A stretch of 64,000 nucleotides of DNA, taken from an uncultured Collinsella sp. (GTDB lineage: Bacteria; Actinomycetota; Coriobacteriia; Coriobacteriales; Coriobacteriaceae). The notes under the pieces were generated by a model that saw nothing but the letters and a program-made list of their open reading frames with translations, was not told the DNA's origin and searched no databases. Made by a program: the position numbers and the translations under genes. Where the stretch lies: assembly GCA_902490445.1 (NCBI GenBank), contig CABUDZ010000001.1:1-64000 (forward strand), in the 5' to 3' direction. Of this stretch, positions 51,335 to 59,479 are shown one piece after another; position 1 is the stretch's first letter; each line of letters opens with the position of its first letter.

Positions 51335-52141
51335 CTACTGTTCCTCGATGCCCTCAAAGCGCATCGAAACCGAATAGTTAGCTCCCTTTAGCATATTAGT
51401 GCAATTTGGGTCCGTTCCCTCGAGCCATATGCGAACGGTTACCGGCTTGTCCGTATCTTTTATTAGGTCGAACATGTCGCTGGCCGCGTTCGCTACTCCC
51501 GAGTCGAGCCCAAAGACGGTGGCCGAACCGGACGAGCCTCCGCCTCCGTTGGGGTTGTAGACCCAGGTGTGGCCGTCGGCGGTAAAGCTCATGCGCATGG
51601 CGCTGGCCATGCCCTGCGTGTCGGAGCTAAATCGCGTGCCGGACGCGCCACCGTCGCCGTCCTGCCCGGTCAGGCGAACGCGCAGGTCCGTACTGCTCAT
51701 AAAGTGCAGCGTGAACTCCAAGTAGGCGCCGGTCGCGGGATCGGCGGTGGAGCCGTCCTCGAAGGTAAAAGTCTGGTAGTCGCTCGTGGTGACGGGCTTG
51801 AGCCTGGATGCATCGATGTCCACGCCCTTTTCGCTGGCGATGCGCGCCGAGATCTGGTCAAAGCCCAGGCTGTGCACATATTCGTCGAATGTGGCGTGCT
51901 CGTCCAGGTCAAAGCGCAGCGAGCCGTCGGCGTTGGCGTCGATCATGAGCATGCGGGTCTTGGCGCTATCGGCGATGGAGAACCAGGCGAACGTTGCCAT
52001 GGCTATCGCCACCAGCGCAAACAGCACCAGCACCACGGTGGTGGTGAGCTTGCGGCGCAGGTCGGTGTCGGCGGGGGCTTGCGCGCCGGCGGGCTTGCCG
52101 GTGGCGGGCGTGCAGCTGGCGGTGGGTTGCTTACGCGTCAT
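51335..52141 (-). CDS. SipW-signal (TasA/camelysin-like) secreted protein 4
   Basis: 268 aa. Cytoplasmic N-tail rich in Pro/Ala/Thr, then an SipW-type signal (TTTVVLVLFALVAIAMATFA ending AWFS), with cleavage expected near the AWF motif. The mature ~220 residues look beta-rich (TFTFEDGSTADPATGAYLEF) and end with RIWLEGTDPNCTNML and a last strand (YSVSMRFEGI). The IWLEGTDPNC block recurs in its neighbours. Fourth in the operon, 60 nt before sipW. A predicted fibre or coat subunit. Confidence 0.82.
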   Translation of the reverse strand: MTRKQPTASCTPATGKPAGAQAPADTDLRRKLTTTVVLVLFALVAIAMATFAWFSIADSAKTRMLMIDANADGSLRFDLDEHATFDEYVHSLGFDQISARIASEKGVDIDASRLKPVTTSDYQTFTFEDGSTADPATGAYLEFTLHFMSSTDLRVRLTGQDGDGGASGTRFSSDTQGMASAMRMSFTADGHTWVYNPNGGGGSSGSATVFGLDSGVANAASDMFDLIKDTDKPVTVRIWLEGTDPNCTNMLKGANYSVSMRFEGIEEQ

Positions 52142-52143
52142 GG

Positions 52144-53130
52144 CTACTCACCGTCCAAGGTCGCAAAGAGCGCCAGGTGCAAGGTGCCCGGATCCTGATA
52201 CAGATAGTCGGCGCTATCGGGGTCGGTGCCCTCGATGTAGTAATAGATATCCAAGCGATAGGTCTGGCCAAGCCCCAGCGTGGCAAGCGAGTTTTGTGGG
52301 CGCATGGCTGTCTCGCTCGTGTCCAGCGTAAAGGCGGCCGGGTCCCGCGTTACGTTGGCACCGCAAGCGAGCTGGCCGTTTTGCCAGCCCAAGAGCATGC
52401 CCTCGGTGTAGCCCGCCAGGCCCGCAGGGACGGTCGCGGGATGCTCGTCGCGATGGCCGCCGTCGGAGCTGTCGAGCTCAAAGATGTTGGCGGCAAGCAC
52501 CTGGTTGCCGCTCGAGATTTTAATGCCCACGCGGGCCGCACGCAGCAGCTCGGCGTTGGCGTCCTGCGGGACCAGGGATTCGGCCAGATACAGGTTGACC
52601 TTACCCTTTACTTTGCTGGCTCCCGTTCCGGTAATGGTGGGGCGCAGGTCGATCCAGCCGTGGTAGAACGCGGATCCGTTGTCTTTTGCCTGCTCAAACA
52701 CCGTGGCATCGCCGGCCGAGTTGTTTTGCGCGCAGGCAGCAAAACCGTTGAGGTCAAAGGTCGAGACCGGATAGAGCGTCACGGCGCCAGCCGCATTGGA
52801 AGTCAGGGAAACATCGCCCTGCTGCGACCAGCTGCCGCGATCGGCGTCGCCCAGCTCCAGCACCAGCTTGGACGTGTCGCTGTGCACGCTCACCGAATTG
52901 GTGTTGACCTTCATGTTGTTGGTAAACCAGGCGTAGGTCGCGGCGCCCAAGGTGGCGGCGAGCGCCACCATAACGAGCGCGATGTAGGCACGCGCGTGGC
53001 GAGCGTGGCGGCGGGCGGCGGCGCCCTCGAGGACCTGGCACTCGGCGGCTACGCTGGAGGGAACCGCGGGGCTCTCGCTCTGGGTTTTGGCCTCGCAGCT
53101 ATCTGCTGGCATGCGCTTCTGATCTTTCAC
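52144..53130 (-). CDS. SipW-signal (TasA/camelysin-like) secreted protein 3
   Basis: 328 aa. Start taken as GTG at 53130, 13 nt after the preceding stop with AAGGGGGCG upstream; the open frame extends further but would overlap the previous gene heavily. A ~45-residue cytoplasmic tail precedes the helix (YIALVMVALAATLGAATYAW) and ATYAWF. The ectodomain includes SKLVLELGDADRGSWSQQ and ends with YYYIEGTDPDSADYLYQ, the family motif with Ser in place of Cys. No wall-sorting (LPxTG) tail. Confidence 0.82.
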   Translation of the reverse strand: MKDQKRMPADSCEAKTQSESPAVPSSVAAECQVLEGAAARRHARHARAYIALVMVALAATLGAATYAWFTNNMKVNTNSVSVHSDTSKLVLELGDADRGSWSQQGDVSLTSNAAGAVTLYPVSTFDLNGFAACAQNNSAGDATVFEQAKDNGSAFYHGWIDLRPTITGTGASKVKGKVNLYLAESLVPQDANAELLRAARVGIKISSGNQVLAANIFELDSSDGGHRDEHPATVPAGLAGYTEGMLLGWQNGQLACGANVTRDPAAFTLDTSETAMRPQNSLATLGLGQTYRLDIYYYIEGTDPDSADYLYQDPGTLHLALFATLDGE

Positions 53131-53143
53131 GTCGCTCGCCCCC

Positions 53144-53980
53144 TTACGCCTTGGCCGCAGCAAAGGCAAGCTGCAGCACCACATCGCGGGCCTGGGCCTC
53201 GTCGATGCAATTGGCGTCGCAGCCTTCCATGTATACAACGTAGCGAACGCTTGCCACCTCGTTGGCGGCCAGCGTGCAGATGGGCGTGGCGCCCGCGCGC
53301 GGCGTGGGCGTGTCACCGGTGCCATCCATGCTGTAAGAGCTAATAGCGCGGGCCGGGTCGGCGGTGTAGCTCCAGCCCGAGGCGGCACCCGCTACGACCG
53401 CGCCGTCCTGCGCCGTGGTGCGCCTGTTGGTGGCGCCTGCGGTATTGCCCAAGTCATCACAGGTAAAGATATGCGTCTGCGTGCCCGACTGGGTCGTAAT
53501 TACCAGACCCAAACGCAACGCGGCCAGCAGCTGCGGGTCGCTCGTCACGCTCATCTGGCCCTGATACAGGTACACATTGAGCGCGCTATCGCTGCTCTTG
53601 AGGTACAGCGTGCCCGAAAGGGCGTAGTCATCCAGCTGCGCGATGCAGTCGGCGTAGTCGGTCGTAATGCCCGCGGCGTTTTGGAACGTGCCGCGCCAAA
53701 AGCGGGAAAGGTCTGACGTCGAGATGGGATAGAGCGTCTTGTCGGCGGCGGCAAGCGTGGCCGTTGTGTCCCAGGGCCCGTTGGCCGAAAGGCCAATCTG
53801 CAGGTCGGAGCTCTCGTCGCTTACCGTGTGCGCCACGGGGGTCACGTTGGTGTAGCGCGAGTTACTAAACCAGGCATAGGTGGCGGCACTCAGGGCGGCT
53901 ACCAGCACCAGCATCCATGCGGCCGCAGCAACCATGCGGCGGCGCGAGCCCAGGATGTCTTTGATGTTCGATGCACTCAT
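53144..53980 (-). CDS. SipW-signal (TasA/camelysin-like) secreted protein 2
   Basis: 278 aa. ATG at 53980 has AGGGGGACC; 11 nt after the previous stop. The signal helix (RMVAAAAWMLVLVAALSAAT) ends in YAWFSNS. The mature part has LYPISTSDLSRFWRGTF (shared with the LYPVSTFDL of protein 3) and ends with YVVYMEGCDANCIDEAQ. Cys in CDANC may pair with others (IFTCDD, PICTLA). Probably a subunit of a heteropolymeric surface structure. Confidence 0.82.
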   Translation of the reverse strand: MSASNIKDILGSRRRMVAAAAWMLVLVAALSAATYAWFSNSRYTNVTPVAHTVSDESSDLQIGLSANGPWDTTATLAAADKTLYPISTSDLSRFWRGTFQNAAGITTDYADCIAQLDDYALSGTLYLKSSDSALNVYLYQGQMSVTSDPQLLAALRLGLVITTQSGTQTHIFTCDDLGNTAGATNRRTTAQDGAVVAGAASGWSYTADPARAISSYSMDGTGDTPTPRAGATPICTLAANEVASVRYVVYMEGCDANCIDEAQARDVVLQLAFAAAKA

Positions 53981-53991
53981 CCCTGGTCCCC

Positions 53992-54876
53992 CTACGAACG
54001 TTTGCCGGCAAAGCGCAGCGCCAGCGATTGCAGGCTGGTTGCGGCCAGGTTGTTGGTACAGTCGGGGTCGCAGCCCTCCAGCCACACGTACACGTCCACG
54101 CGCACGGGCGTGCTGCGGCTGGCGCCCTTGGCGGCAGCGGGTAGGCTGCAAATCTTGGTCGTGGCCTCCTTGAGACTCACGATGCCGGTGTCTTCGTTGT
54201 AGTCGCAGAAGTTTGCGCTGGTCAGCTGGTCAAAATGGAGCGTGGCACCGTCGGAGCGGCTGCTGTCGAGCACCAGGTGGTTCTGCTCGTTTTCGTCGGC
54301 ATCCTTGCCATCAAGCGTGTTGTAGCGCGCCTGGGGATTGTGCTCGCCCGAGACCTCAAAGACGTACTGGCCCGTAACGGCATCGCCCTGCCCTGGAGCA
54401 TAGGCGACCAGCCCCACGCGCAGGGCGGTGGAGATGGGGTTTGCCGGATCCTGCTCGGTAAAGTCGATGCCCGACAGGTACACGTCGGTTGCGGCCGAGT
54501 TGGTGGCCAGGTACAGGGAGGTCTTGTAGTAGTCGGAATGTTCGGCCGTGCCAAACATGCTGGCAAACAGCGGGTCCTGCGTGGTTCCGCCGGTAAAGCC
54601 CGTTACCTTTTGGAAGCCGTTGAGCACGTTGTCGGTCGAGACGGGATCGAGCAGGCCCGCAAAGCTCAGGCCGGCGTTGGTCTTGTACTCGCCGTCGTAC
54701 TCGTTAGAGATAAGGAAGGTCACACCCGTGCCCGCGGCCATCTTGACGTCGGTGATATGGCGGTTGGCGTTGTAGATGTACCAGGCATACGTTACGGCTC
54801 CGGCAACAGCAAGGGCTACCAGCAACATGGCGAGCATGCGATTGAACTGTTTTCGCAGCGAGCGTGCGTCCGACAT
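53992..54876 (-). CDS. SipW-signal (TasA/camelysin-like) secreted protein 1
   Basis: 294 aa. First gene of the operon; ATG at 54876 with GGGGGAGGGGC. Short basic N-tail, signal helix (MLAMLLVALAVAGAVTYAWY) with the motif AVTYAWY in place of the usual AWF. The mature part has LDPVSTDNVLNGFQKVTG, resembling the P-V-S-T block of its neighbours, and ends with DVYVWLEGCDPDCTNNLAA. About 30% larger than Bacillus TasA (~260 aa). No sortase motif. Confidence 0.82.
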   Translation of the reverse strand: MSDARSLRKQFNRMLAMLLVALAVAGAVTYAWYIYNANRHITDVKMAAGTGVTFLISNEYDGEYKTNAGLSFAGLLDPVSTDNVLNGFQKVTGFTGGTTQDPLFASMFGTAEHSDYYKTSLYLATNSAATDVYLSGIDFTEQDPANPISTALRVGLVAYAPGQGDAVTGQYVFEVSGEHNPQARYNTLDGKDADENEQNHLVLDSSRSDGATLHFDQLTSANFCDYNEDTGIVSLKEATTKICSLPAAAKGASRSTPVRVDVYVWLEGCDPDCTNNLAATSLQSLALRFAGKRS

Positions 54877-55048
54877 GCCCCTCCCCCAGATGCCGCGTTG
54901 TAAACTGCCTGGGCACGATTTGCCCATAATGGAGTTATTTTACGCGAATGTGCAGTTCATCGGGGGTACAAACGTGACTTTCCGCGTGCTGTTCGCGCTG
55001 CATCGGGGCGGATAGGGCCGCAAATCGCCGCTTTTTAAAAAATAGTTC

Positions 55049-55077
55049 TTGCCACCGGGCGGGAGCTCCGTTATATT
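55049..55077 (+). promoter_or_regulatory. Promoter of tRNA-Val
   Basis: TTGCCA (55049-55054), 17-nt spacer, TATATT (55072-55077), 29 nt before the tRNA 5' end. Confidence 0.7.
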
Positions 55078-55106
55078 ATTCCCTGCGCACTCGCGCACCC
55101 TTGATC

Positions 55107-55181
55107 GGGCGTTTAGCTCAGGGGGAGAGCGCTTCCCTGACACGGAAGAGGTCAGAAGTTCAAATCTTCTAACGCCCACCA
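55107..55181 (+). tRNA. tRNA-Val(GAC)
   Basis: Cloverleaf on the plus strand: acceptor GGGCGTT/AACGCCC, anticodon arm CTTCC/GGAAG with loop CTGACAC (GAC), T-loop TTCAAAT, encoded CCA (55179-55181). Reads GUC/GUU. Single transcription unit between the SipW operon and the accessory island. Confidence 0.95.
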
Positions 55182-55188
55182 AATGTTC

Positions 55189-55225
55189 GCAGCTCAGAGG
55201 CTTCGCCTCTGAGCTGTTTTGTTTT
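55189..55225 (+). terminator. Intrinsic terminator of tRNA-Val
   Basis: AGCTCAGAGG-CTTCG-CCTCTGAGCT followed by GTTTTGTTTT, 10 nt past the tRNA. Confidence 0.9.
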
Positions 55226-55383
55226 ACGCCGCCAAGCCAAAAGGGCGCCGCAGCACCCAAAGCCGCCTCGACAACGCCAGCGACCACACCAACCAAGCCT
55301 AAAGTCGCCCAAACAACCCTCAGCGAGCGCCCCGATCGGGCCCGAATGGGCCTCGATGCCACATCCGGACAACCTTCCTATAG
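55226..55383. other. Intergenic stretch without supported genes
   Basis: Between the tRNA-Val terminator and the MITE-like palindrome. Open frames here have no ribosome-binding site and read as low-complexity Pro/Ala/Thr-rich translation. Possibly remnant coding DNA. Nothing else is recognised. Confidence 0.4.
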
Positions 55384-55565
55384 TCAGGTCTAATACTTTT
55401 CCGCGAAGTGAACGGGCTTATTTGGACCCCCGAAGCATGCACACTTTTTGAAGCCAAAACCGCAGGATTCCAATGTCAAAACCGCAGGAAATGAGCCGCC
55501 AAATGTGTCGATGCTTCGGGGGTCCATTTTGAGTCGTTCACTTCGCGGAAAAGTATTAGACCTGA
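55384..55565. repeat. MITE-like 182-bp palindromic element
   Basis: Terminal 30-bp perfect inverted repeats (55384-55413 with 55536-55565; TCAGGTCTAATACTTTTCCG at the left end) plus inner 15-bp perfect arms GGACCCCCGAAGCAT. The centre carries CAAAACCGCAGGA twice. No ORF, no clear target-site duplication. The central AAAACCGCAGGAAA and following CCGCCAAA resemble the element at 5340-5501. Confidence 0.8.
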
Positions 55566-55601
55566 AAATAAGGCCCCTGGCCCTGGCCCCAGTAACCGCC
55601 C

Positions 55602-56705
55602 CTACCAATGTTGACGCGCCTCGATAACCGTTTGCCAAAGCTTAAACCGCTTCGTTTCGACGCGCTTGAGGGCAAAATATCGCTGTTCCTCGCTCATGGG
55701 CCTGTTAAAAATGGGTCGCTTATTCCGATGCAGCTTCCGTCGGATGCGTTCGCACAGGCGAACGAGCTTTTCGTAGTCGCTCGCCTGGTCAGTCGTCACT
55801 GTAAAGTACGCCACCCCATTGAGCATCTGCAGCTCGTTGCGGCGCTCGGCATCCTTGTGGATTTTCTCGCTTCCGTCGTGGATGGCATCGCTGTCGTAGT
55901 CGACCAGCGCGGTAAGCACTTCGGGCAGCAGCCCGGCCTTCACTTTGCCCATGCCCACCTCCGCTTTCGCTGTAAGCGTGATGTCGGGCATGCGCTCCAA
56001 CACGCGCAGTTTGCGGTTGCGCCCATCGTTGTAACCGTCGCGAATGAAGTACTTCTTGTTCAGCTCGGCCTTGCCCAGCGCAAGCCCACCGTAATGTGCA
56101 GGCAGCGACATAAACATGCAAAGCCCCGACTCCCTTGGAGACCGTGAGCCCTCTTCCACGTACGGAAGCAACGCCTTCGCCTTGGCGGCGCCTCTCACCT
56201 TTGACGCCCGGTCAAGGTACGCCGCAATGAGCTCCTTGGTCGCGAGCTTTCCATCGCGCATGCCCGCATCCCTGCTGGTCACCCCGCCGGGAGCAAGGTT
56301 ATCCAGCCGGTAGTCCGATGTCATGGCATAGCCGGCATAGATGGCCTCCGCCGCATCGCCATCGTGCGCGGCCTGCAAAAACGCCAGCTCGGGAGAGCAC
56401 ACGTACGCATCCAGGTCGCCCATCCAGTGGCCCAGCGAGATAAACGAACCCGCGGGGAGCTCGTTGGTGCACAGATGCGTCTTAACGTGCTTGCTCCGCC
56501 GGCGGTCGGCGCGCGTCGGCACCATCAGATCCAGCACGTCAATCCCCAGGTCATAGCGATCGATAACCTCCTGCGCCTCCTGGTCACAGAGCGCGCAGGC
56601 GCCTGCAATCGACACGATCTCTGGTTCCGAATCCCCAAATCGAGGGTTCGGGATGTGCGCCAAGAGCGCCAGCGCAGCGTTATGTGAAACGATAAAGTAC
56701 CTCAT
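55602..56705 (-). CDS. Hypothetical protein with possible PD-(D/E)xK-like (DUF559/AbiEi-type) fold
   Basis: 367 aa. The N-terminal half contains CSPELAFLQAAHDGDAAEAI, like AbiEi/DUF559-type proteins of Coriobacteriia in which S-P-E-L-x-F-L-Q is conserved. The C-terminal ~130 residues (EVLTALVDYDSDAIHDGSEK, then HKDAERRNELQMLNGVAYFT) have the strand-helix pattern V-D/E-Y-D...E/K...D-x-x-R-x-x-x-L-x-x-x-G typical of DUF559-family endonuclease folds, but catalytic identity is not certain. No clear ribosome site before ATG 56705. Single gene. Confidence 0.6.
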   Translation of the reverse strand: MRYFIVSHNAALALLAHIPNPRFGDSEPEIVSIAGACALCDQEAQEVIDRYDLGIDVLDLMVPTRADRRRSKHVKTHLCTNELPAGSFISLGHWMGDLDAYVCSPELAFLQAAHDGDAAEAIYAGYAMTSDYRLDNLAPGGVTSRDAGMRDGKLATKELIAAYLDRASKVRGAAKAKALLPYVEEGSRSPRESGLCMFMSLPAHYGGLALGKAELNKKYFIRDGYNDGRNRKLRVLERMPDITLTAKAEVGMGKVKAGLLPEVLTALVDYDSDAIHDGSEKIHKDAERRNELQMLNGVAYFTVTTDQASDYEKLVRLCERIRRKLHRNKRPIFNRPMSEEQRYFALKRVETKRFKLWQTVIEARQHW

Positions 56706-57022
56706 GGCGCGAAGATAGCACCCGCGTCGGCGGCGGCTCGCGGCCCTGGCGAGTTTTCGGCAAACGACCAGCAGTTTTTTGCTGCGGCGCGTCCAAAGTG
56801 TTCATTCGTCGACGTCTAGCTGCAAATCCGTCAAGCTTTTGGCAAGGTTGCCGCTCAACTGACCAAAAGCTGACCATTTGCTTGCCCATTTGCTTGACGG
56901 CGCGCCCTCGCCAAAATGCTCCGCGACTTCTCGGGCGGTCGAAGTGCTCGTTTAGCGACCACACGCTCGTCGCTAGGGTATCCTTGGAGCACATGCACCG
57001 CAAGCCGCACAAAGGAGCCGCC
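56706..57022. promoter_or_regulatory. Divergent intergenic region with repeated TGACC motif
   Basis: 317 bp. CCGTCAAGCTTTTGGCAAGGTT region (56828-56849) and TGACCAAAAGCTGACCA (56860-56876) repeat the pair of motifs seen at 24475-24515 upstream of the Tad operon. TTGACG (56894-56899) could be a -35 for the DUF5710 gene, but no good -10 follows. AGCAGTTTTTTGCTGC (near 56769) is a short hairpin. Confidence 0.45.
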
Positions 57023-57721
57023 ATGCGCACCGAGCTCGATGTTCCCTTTTCGCACAAAGACGAGGCCAAGGCCCTGGGCGCCAAGTGGGACCGGATCAAG
57101 AAGATCTGGTACGTGCCCGATGGCGTCAACCCCGAGCCCTTTGCCGCGTGGCTGCCCGGCGTGGATCGCTCCGACCCCAGCGCGCCCTACATCTACCTGG
57201 TGCTGGGCAAGCGCGAATGTTGGAAGTGCCACGAGCAGACGACGGTCGCGGCCTTTGGCATTCCGTATCGGGTGGCCGAGGACTCGGGCAGCAAGGCTGT
57301 GCCCGGCGCTGCGCCCACCATGGACGACACGGGCCACATCGCGATCGACACCGCCCGCGCCAACGCCGTGGCCATCGTCCCCGCGCTGGGCTGCGTGCCG
57401 GCCGAGATCCGCGACTACCTGCGCGAGCGCTGCAGCTACAAGCCCATTACGTCGCGCACCACTAAGACCGTATCGCTCTCCAGCACCTGTACCGGCTGCG
57501 GCGCGCTGCAAGGCAGCCATTACCTGTTCGAGGAGCCCACGTCGCCGTTTGCACTCACGGCCATCAACAAGCTGCCCGCGCTGGAGTTCGTGCGCGTGGA
57601 AGTCGCCGGCGTCTACGGCATCCCCGACAGTCAGGACAACTTTGACCAGGCGCTCTTCACCTGGGCACGCGACCACCACGCCCAGTTCCACAAGACCCTG
57701 TGCGAGGGAATTTACCTGTAG
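57023..57721 (+). CDS. DUF5710 domain protein with cysteine pairs
   Basis: 232 aa. N-terminal RTELDVPFSHKDEAKALGAK followed by W-D and IWYVPDG (about 1-40) is the DUF5710 domain, often found in plasmid/phage primases and DNA-handling proteins. It then has CWKCHEQ (about 73) and CTGCGAL (about 160), together able to bind one zinc as a split ribbon. No catalytic motif is recognised. AAAGGAGCCGCC precedes the ATG. Plus strand, in the accessory island. Confidence 0.75.
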   Translation: MRTELDVPFSHKDEAKALGAKWDRIKKIWYVPDGVNPEPFAAWLPGVDRSDPSAPYIYLVLGKRECWKCHEQTTVAAFGIPYRVAEDSGSKAVPGAAPTMDDTGHIAIDTARANAVAIVPALGCVPAEIRDYLRERCSYKPITSRTTKTVSLSSTCTGCGALQGSHYLFEEPTSPFALTAINKLPALEFVRVEVAGVYGIPDSQDNFDQALFTWARDHHAQFHKTLCEGIYL

Positions 57722-57728
57722 GGCAAAA

Positions 57729-57764
57729 CTCGAAAATCGAGTCCAGTTATCCTCGAAAATCGAG
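57729..57764. repeat. Two tandem copies of palindrome CTCGAAAATCGAG
   Basis: CTCGA-AAA-TCGAG at 57729-57741 and again at 57752-57764, 23 bp apart start to start, about two helical turns. They lie just past the DUF5710 stop codon, between convergent genes, so they are not in an obvious promoter. Confidence 0.6.
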
Positions 57765-57847
57765 TATGCGCAGGTAGTTGAGTTGTTGGTATAACGCAGA
57801 AAATGTCGAATCACCGGGTTTGCCCGACTAGATATTCAGTCTTTAAA

Positions 57848-58129
57848 CTATGATTCCGCCTCGTCATAGGTAATGGCGCATCCGCAGGCTGGGCATTGCT
57901 GAGGATAGATTGGAAGACGCAGGCCTGTTCGAGCCCGCGGGTCAGTAGACTGCTTGTCGCGAATGTCGATGAAGTTGATGTCTAGGCATGGGAGGTCTCC
58001 GCCGCAGCGAGGGCAGGGCAGGCAGATTTGGCTACAGCTGGCCTCAACGAGCGGGAACAAGCTCCGGTCCATTAACGCTCGCGGTAGGTTTCCGTACACG
58101 CCACACGCGATATCGCTTCGCCATCCCAT
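57848..58129 (-). CDS. Small zinc-ribbon protein, 93 aa
   Basis: Two CxxC knuckles (LPCPRCGGDLPCLD at about 37 and QQCPACGCAITYD near 78) form a likely zinc ribbon. No other domain, no membrane segment. AAAGGGGAGACC precedes the ATG. It lies 119 nt downstream of the HNH endonuclease gene and may be co-transcribed. Possibly a nucleic-acid-binding accessory; function unknown. Confidence 0.65.
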   Translation of the reverse strand: MGWRSDIACGVYGNLPRALMDRSLFPLVEASCSQICLPCPRCGGDLPCLDINFIDIRDKQSTDPRARTGLRLPIYPQQCPACGCAITYDEAES

Positions 58130-58248
58130 GGTCTCCCCTTTCCTGTTTTAACCGTTGAGGAGAGGATGGCAGGATCGAATGGCCTCGAATGGTGTCCTGT
58201 TGCGATCCGATCAATCGACATGATCGGGTTACGGCGGACCGCACCCGA

Positions 58249-59331
58249 CTAATACGGAGCAACAGCCTCTGCCCGACGTCGCGATTCCGAGAAATCGAAC
58301 TCAGCGCGGTGGGCCTCGAGGAACCGAGCATTGGGACGCAGACGATGCTCGTCCGGCTCACGCAATACCGACCCTGCAAACGCTGCATAGTCCGTATGCC
58401 GCAGAAGATACGACCCGCAAAGTTGATAATCGCCGCGCACCAACTCAAACGAAATCAGATGGGCGTCGAAGAGCGAATGCAGGTCGCGGCGCAGCAGAAT
58501 TCCGTTGCTTACAACTTGCGACTTGGGACCCGAGTAGTTCTCGATATGCGCGGCTTCGAGCGCCTCGTCGACATTGCAACCCGAGACGGCGCATCGACCA
58601 GTGTAGGCCTCAAAGAGCTCGGTGCGAAAACGCTGCTGGCCGATTCGCTCGCGACGTAGCGCGTAGCGAACCTTTTCATCGTCGCTCGCCGGAGCGCCGG
58701 AAAACTCCGCTGTGACCGAAGCGTCCTTCATGTAGGTCATATCAGGGAAGAAGCGTCCGTCGGGTCCGCCCTTATGGACGGGGCCATGCAGCACAAACCA
58801 GCTATTCTCGGGTTCGTAGCGCTCGACGAATGCGAGGCCCAGCACCTTGTAGCCAGCGCTCGTCGCAAAGAACACACCAACGGGAACGCCGCATTCCATG
58901 CAGTTGATCATCTTTTGGTTATAGGCCTGGTCGCGCCAGTTTTCGACCGAAGTGCTCTGCGACGAGTACTTGAGCACCCACGTTCCGTCCTCGAGATAGA
59001 GCGGCGGAACATCGGGGTAGGCGCCGCGCTTGGAATTGTGCACCGAGAGCGCGAAGGTCTTCTCACGCGGATGCTTAACGCGTCCGCGACCAGGCCAAAA
59101 GATGCCCGAACCGCGCGACACCGGAAAGAGCTCGGAATCAATCGACAGGCGGAAGGGATATTGAGGACTGTCGGCATTTGTGCGATGCGGAAGCTTATCC
59201 CACGGGCAACCACGCCGCTCCTCGCGTAAAAACCACTCCCAGGCCTGGACATATTCGGACGGTACAAAGCTGCAAGCGCGGTCGAAACTCAGCCGAACAA
59301 TCAGCGGAACACTAGAAGCGATGCCGTCCAT
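58249..59331 (-). CDS. HNH endonuclease with N-terminal putative DNA-recognition domain
   Basis: 360 aa. The C-terminal HNH domain is clear: ELFEAYTGRCAVSGC (Cys pair), ALEAAHIENY (first His), VVSNGILLRRDLHSLFDAHL (Asn and second His). The N-terminal ~220 residues are of mixed alpha/beta pattern (VPVGVFFATSAGYKVLGLAF) and may recognise modified DNA as in McrA-type restriction enzymes; this is inference. GGAGG six nt before the ATG at 59331. No methyltransferase is adjacent, which fits a type IV-like enzyme. Confidence 0.78.
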   Translation of the reverse strand: MDGIASSVPLIVRLSFDRACSFVPSEYVQAWEWFLREERRGCPWDKLPHRTNADSPQYPFRLSIDSELFPVSRGSGIFWPGRGRVKHPREKTFALSVHNSKRGAYPDVPPLYLEDGTWVLKYSSQSTSVENWRDQAYNQKMINCMECGVPVGVFFATSAGYKVLGLAFVERYEPENSWFVLHGPVHKGGPDGRFFPDMTYMKDASVTAEFSGAPASDDEKVRYALRRERIGQQRFRTELFEAYTGRCAVSGCNVDEALEAAHIENYSGPKSQVVSNGILLRRDLHSLFDAHLISFELVRGDYQLCGSYLLRHTDYAAFAGSVLREPDEHRLRPNARFLEAHRAEFDFSESRRRAEAVAPY

Positions 59332-59416
59332 AAGGAACCTCCAGGAAGAACAGTTCCTCACATTATCGCTGATCTACGCGGGCTCGCGTGCAACCGTTTT
59401 GCGCAAAGCCATTGCA

Positions 59417-59452
59417 CAAAATAGGGGCCGCTTCGATTGAAGCGGCCCCTAT
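59417..59452 (-). terminator. Intrinsic terminator of SipW-signal protein 5
   Basis: Minus strand AGGGGCCGCTTC-AATC-GAAGCGGCCCCT followed by ATTTTG. Confidence 0.9.
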
Positions 59453-59479
59453 CAGGCAAATCTAGCTAATGGCTTAGCC

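Noticed and set aside
57722..57847. CRISPR-like repeat from the two CTCGAAAATCGAG units
   Set aside because: Only two 13-bp units with a 10-bp spacer and no cas genes; the units are themselves palindromes.
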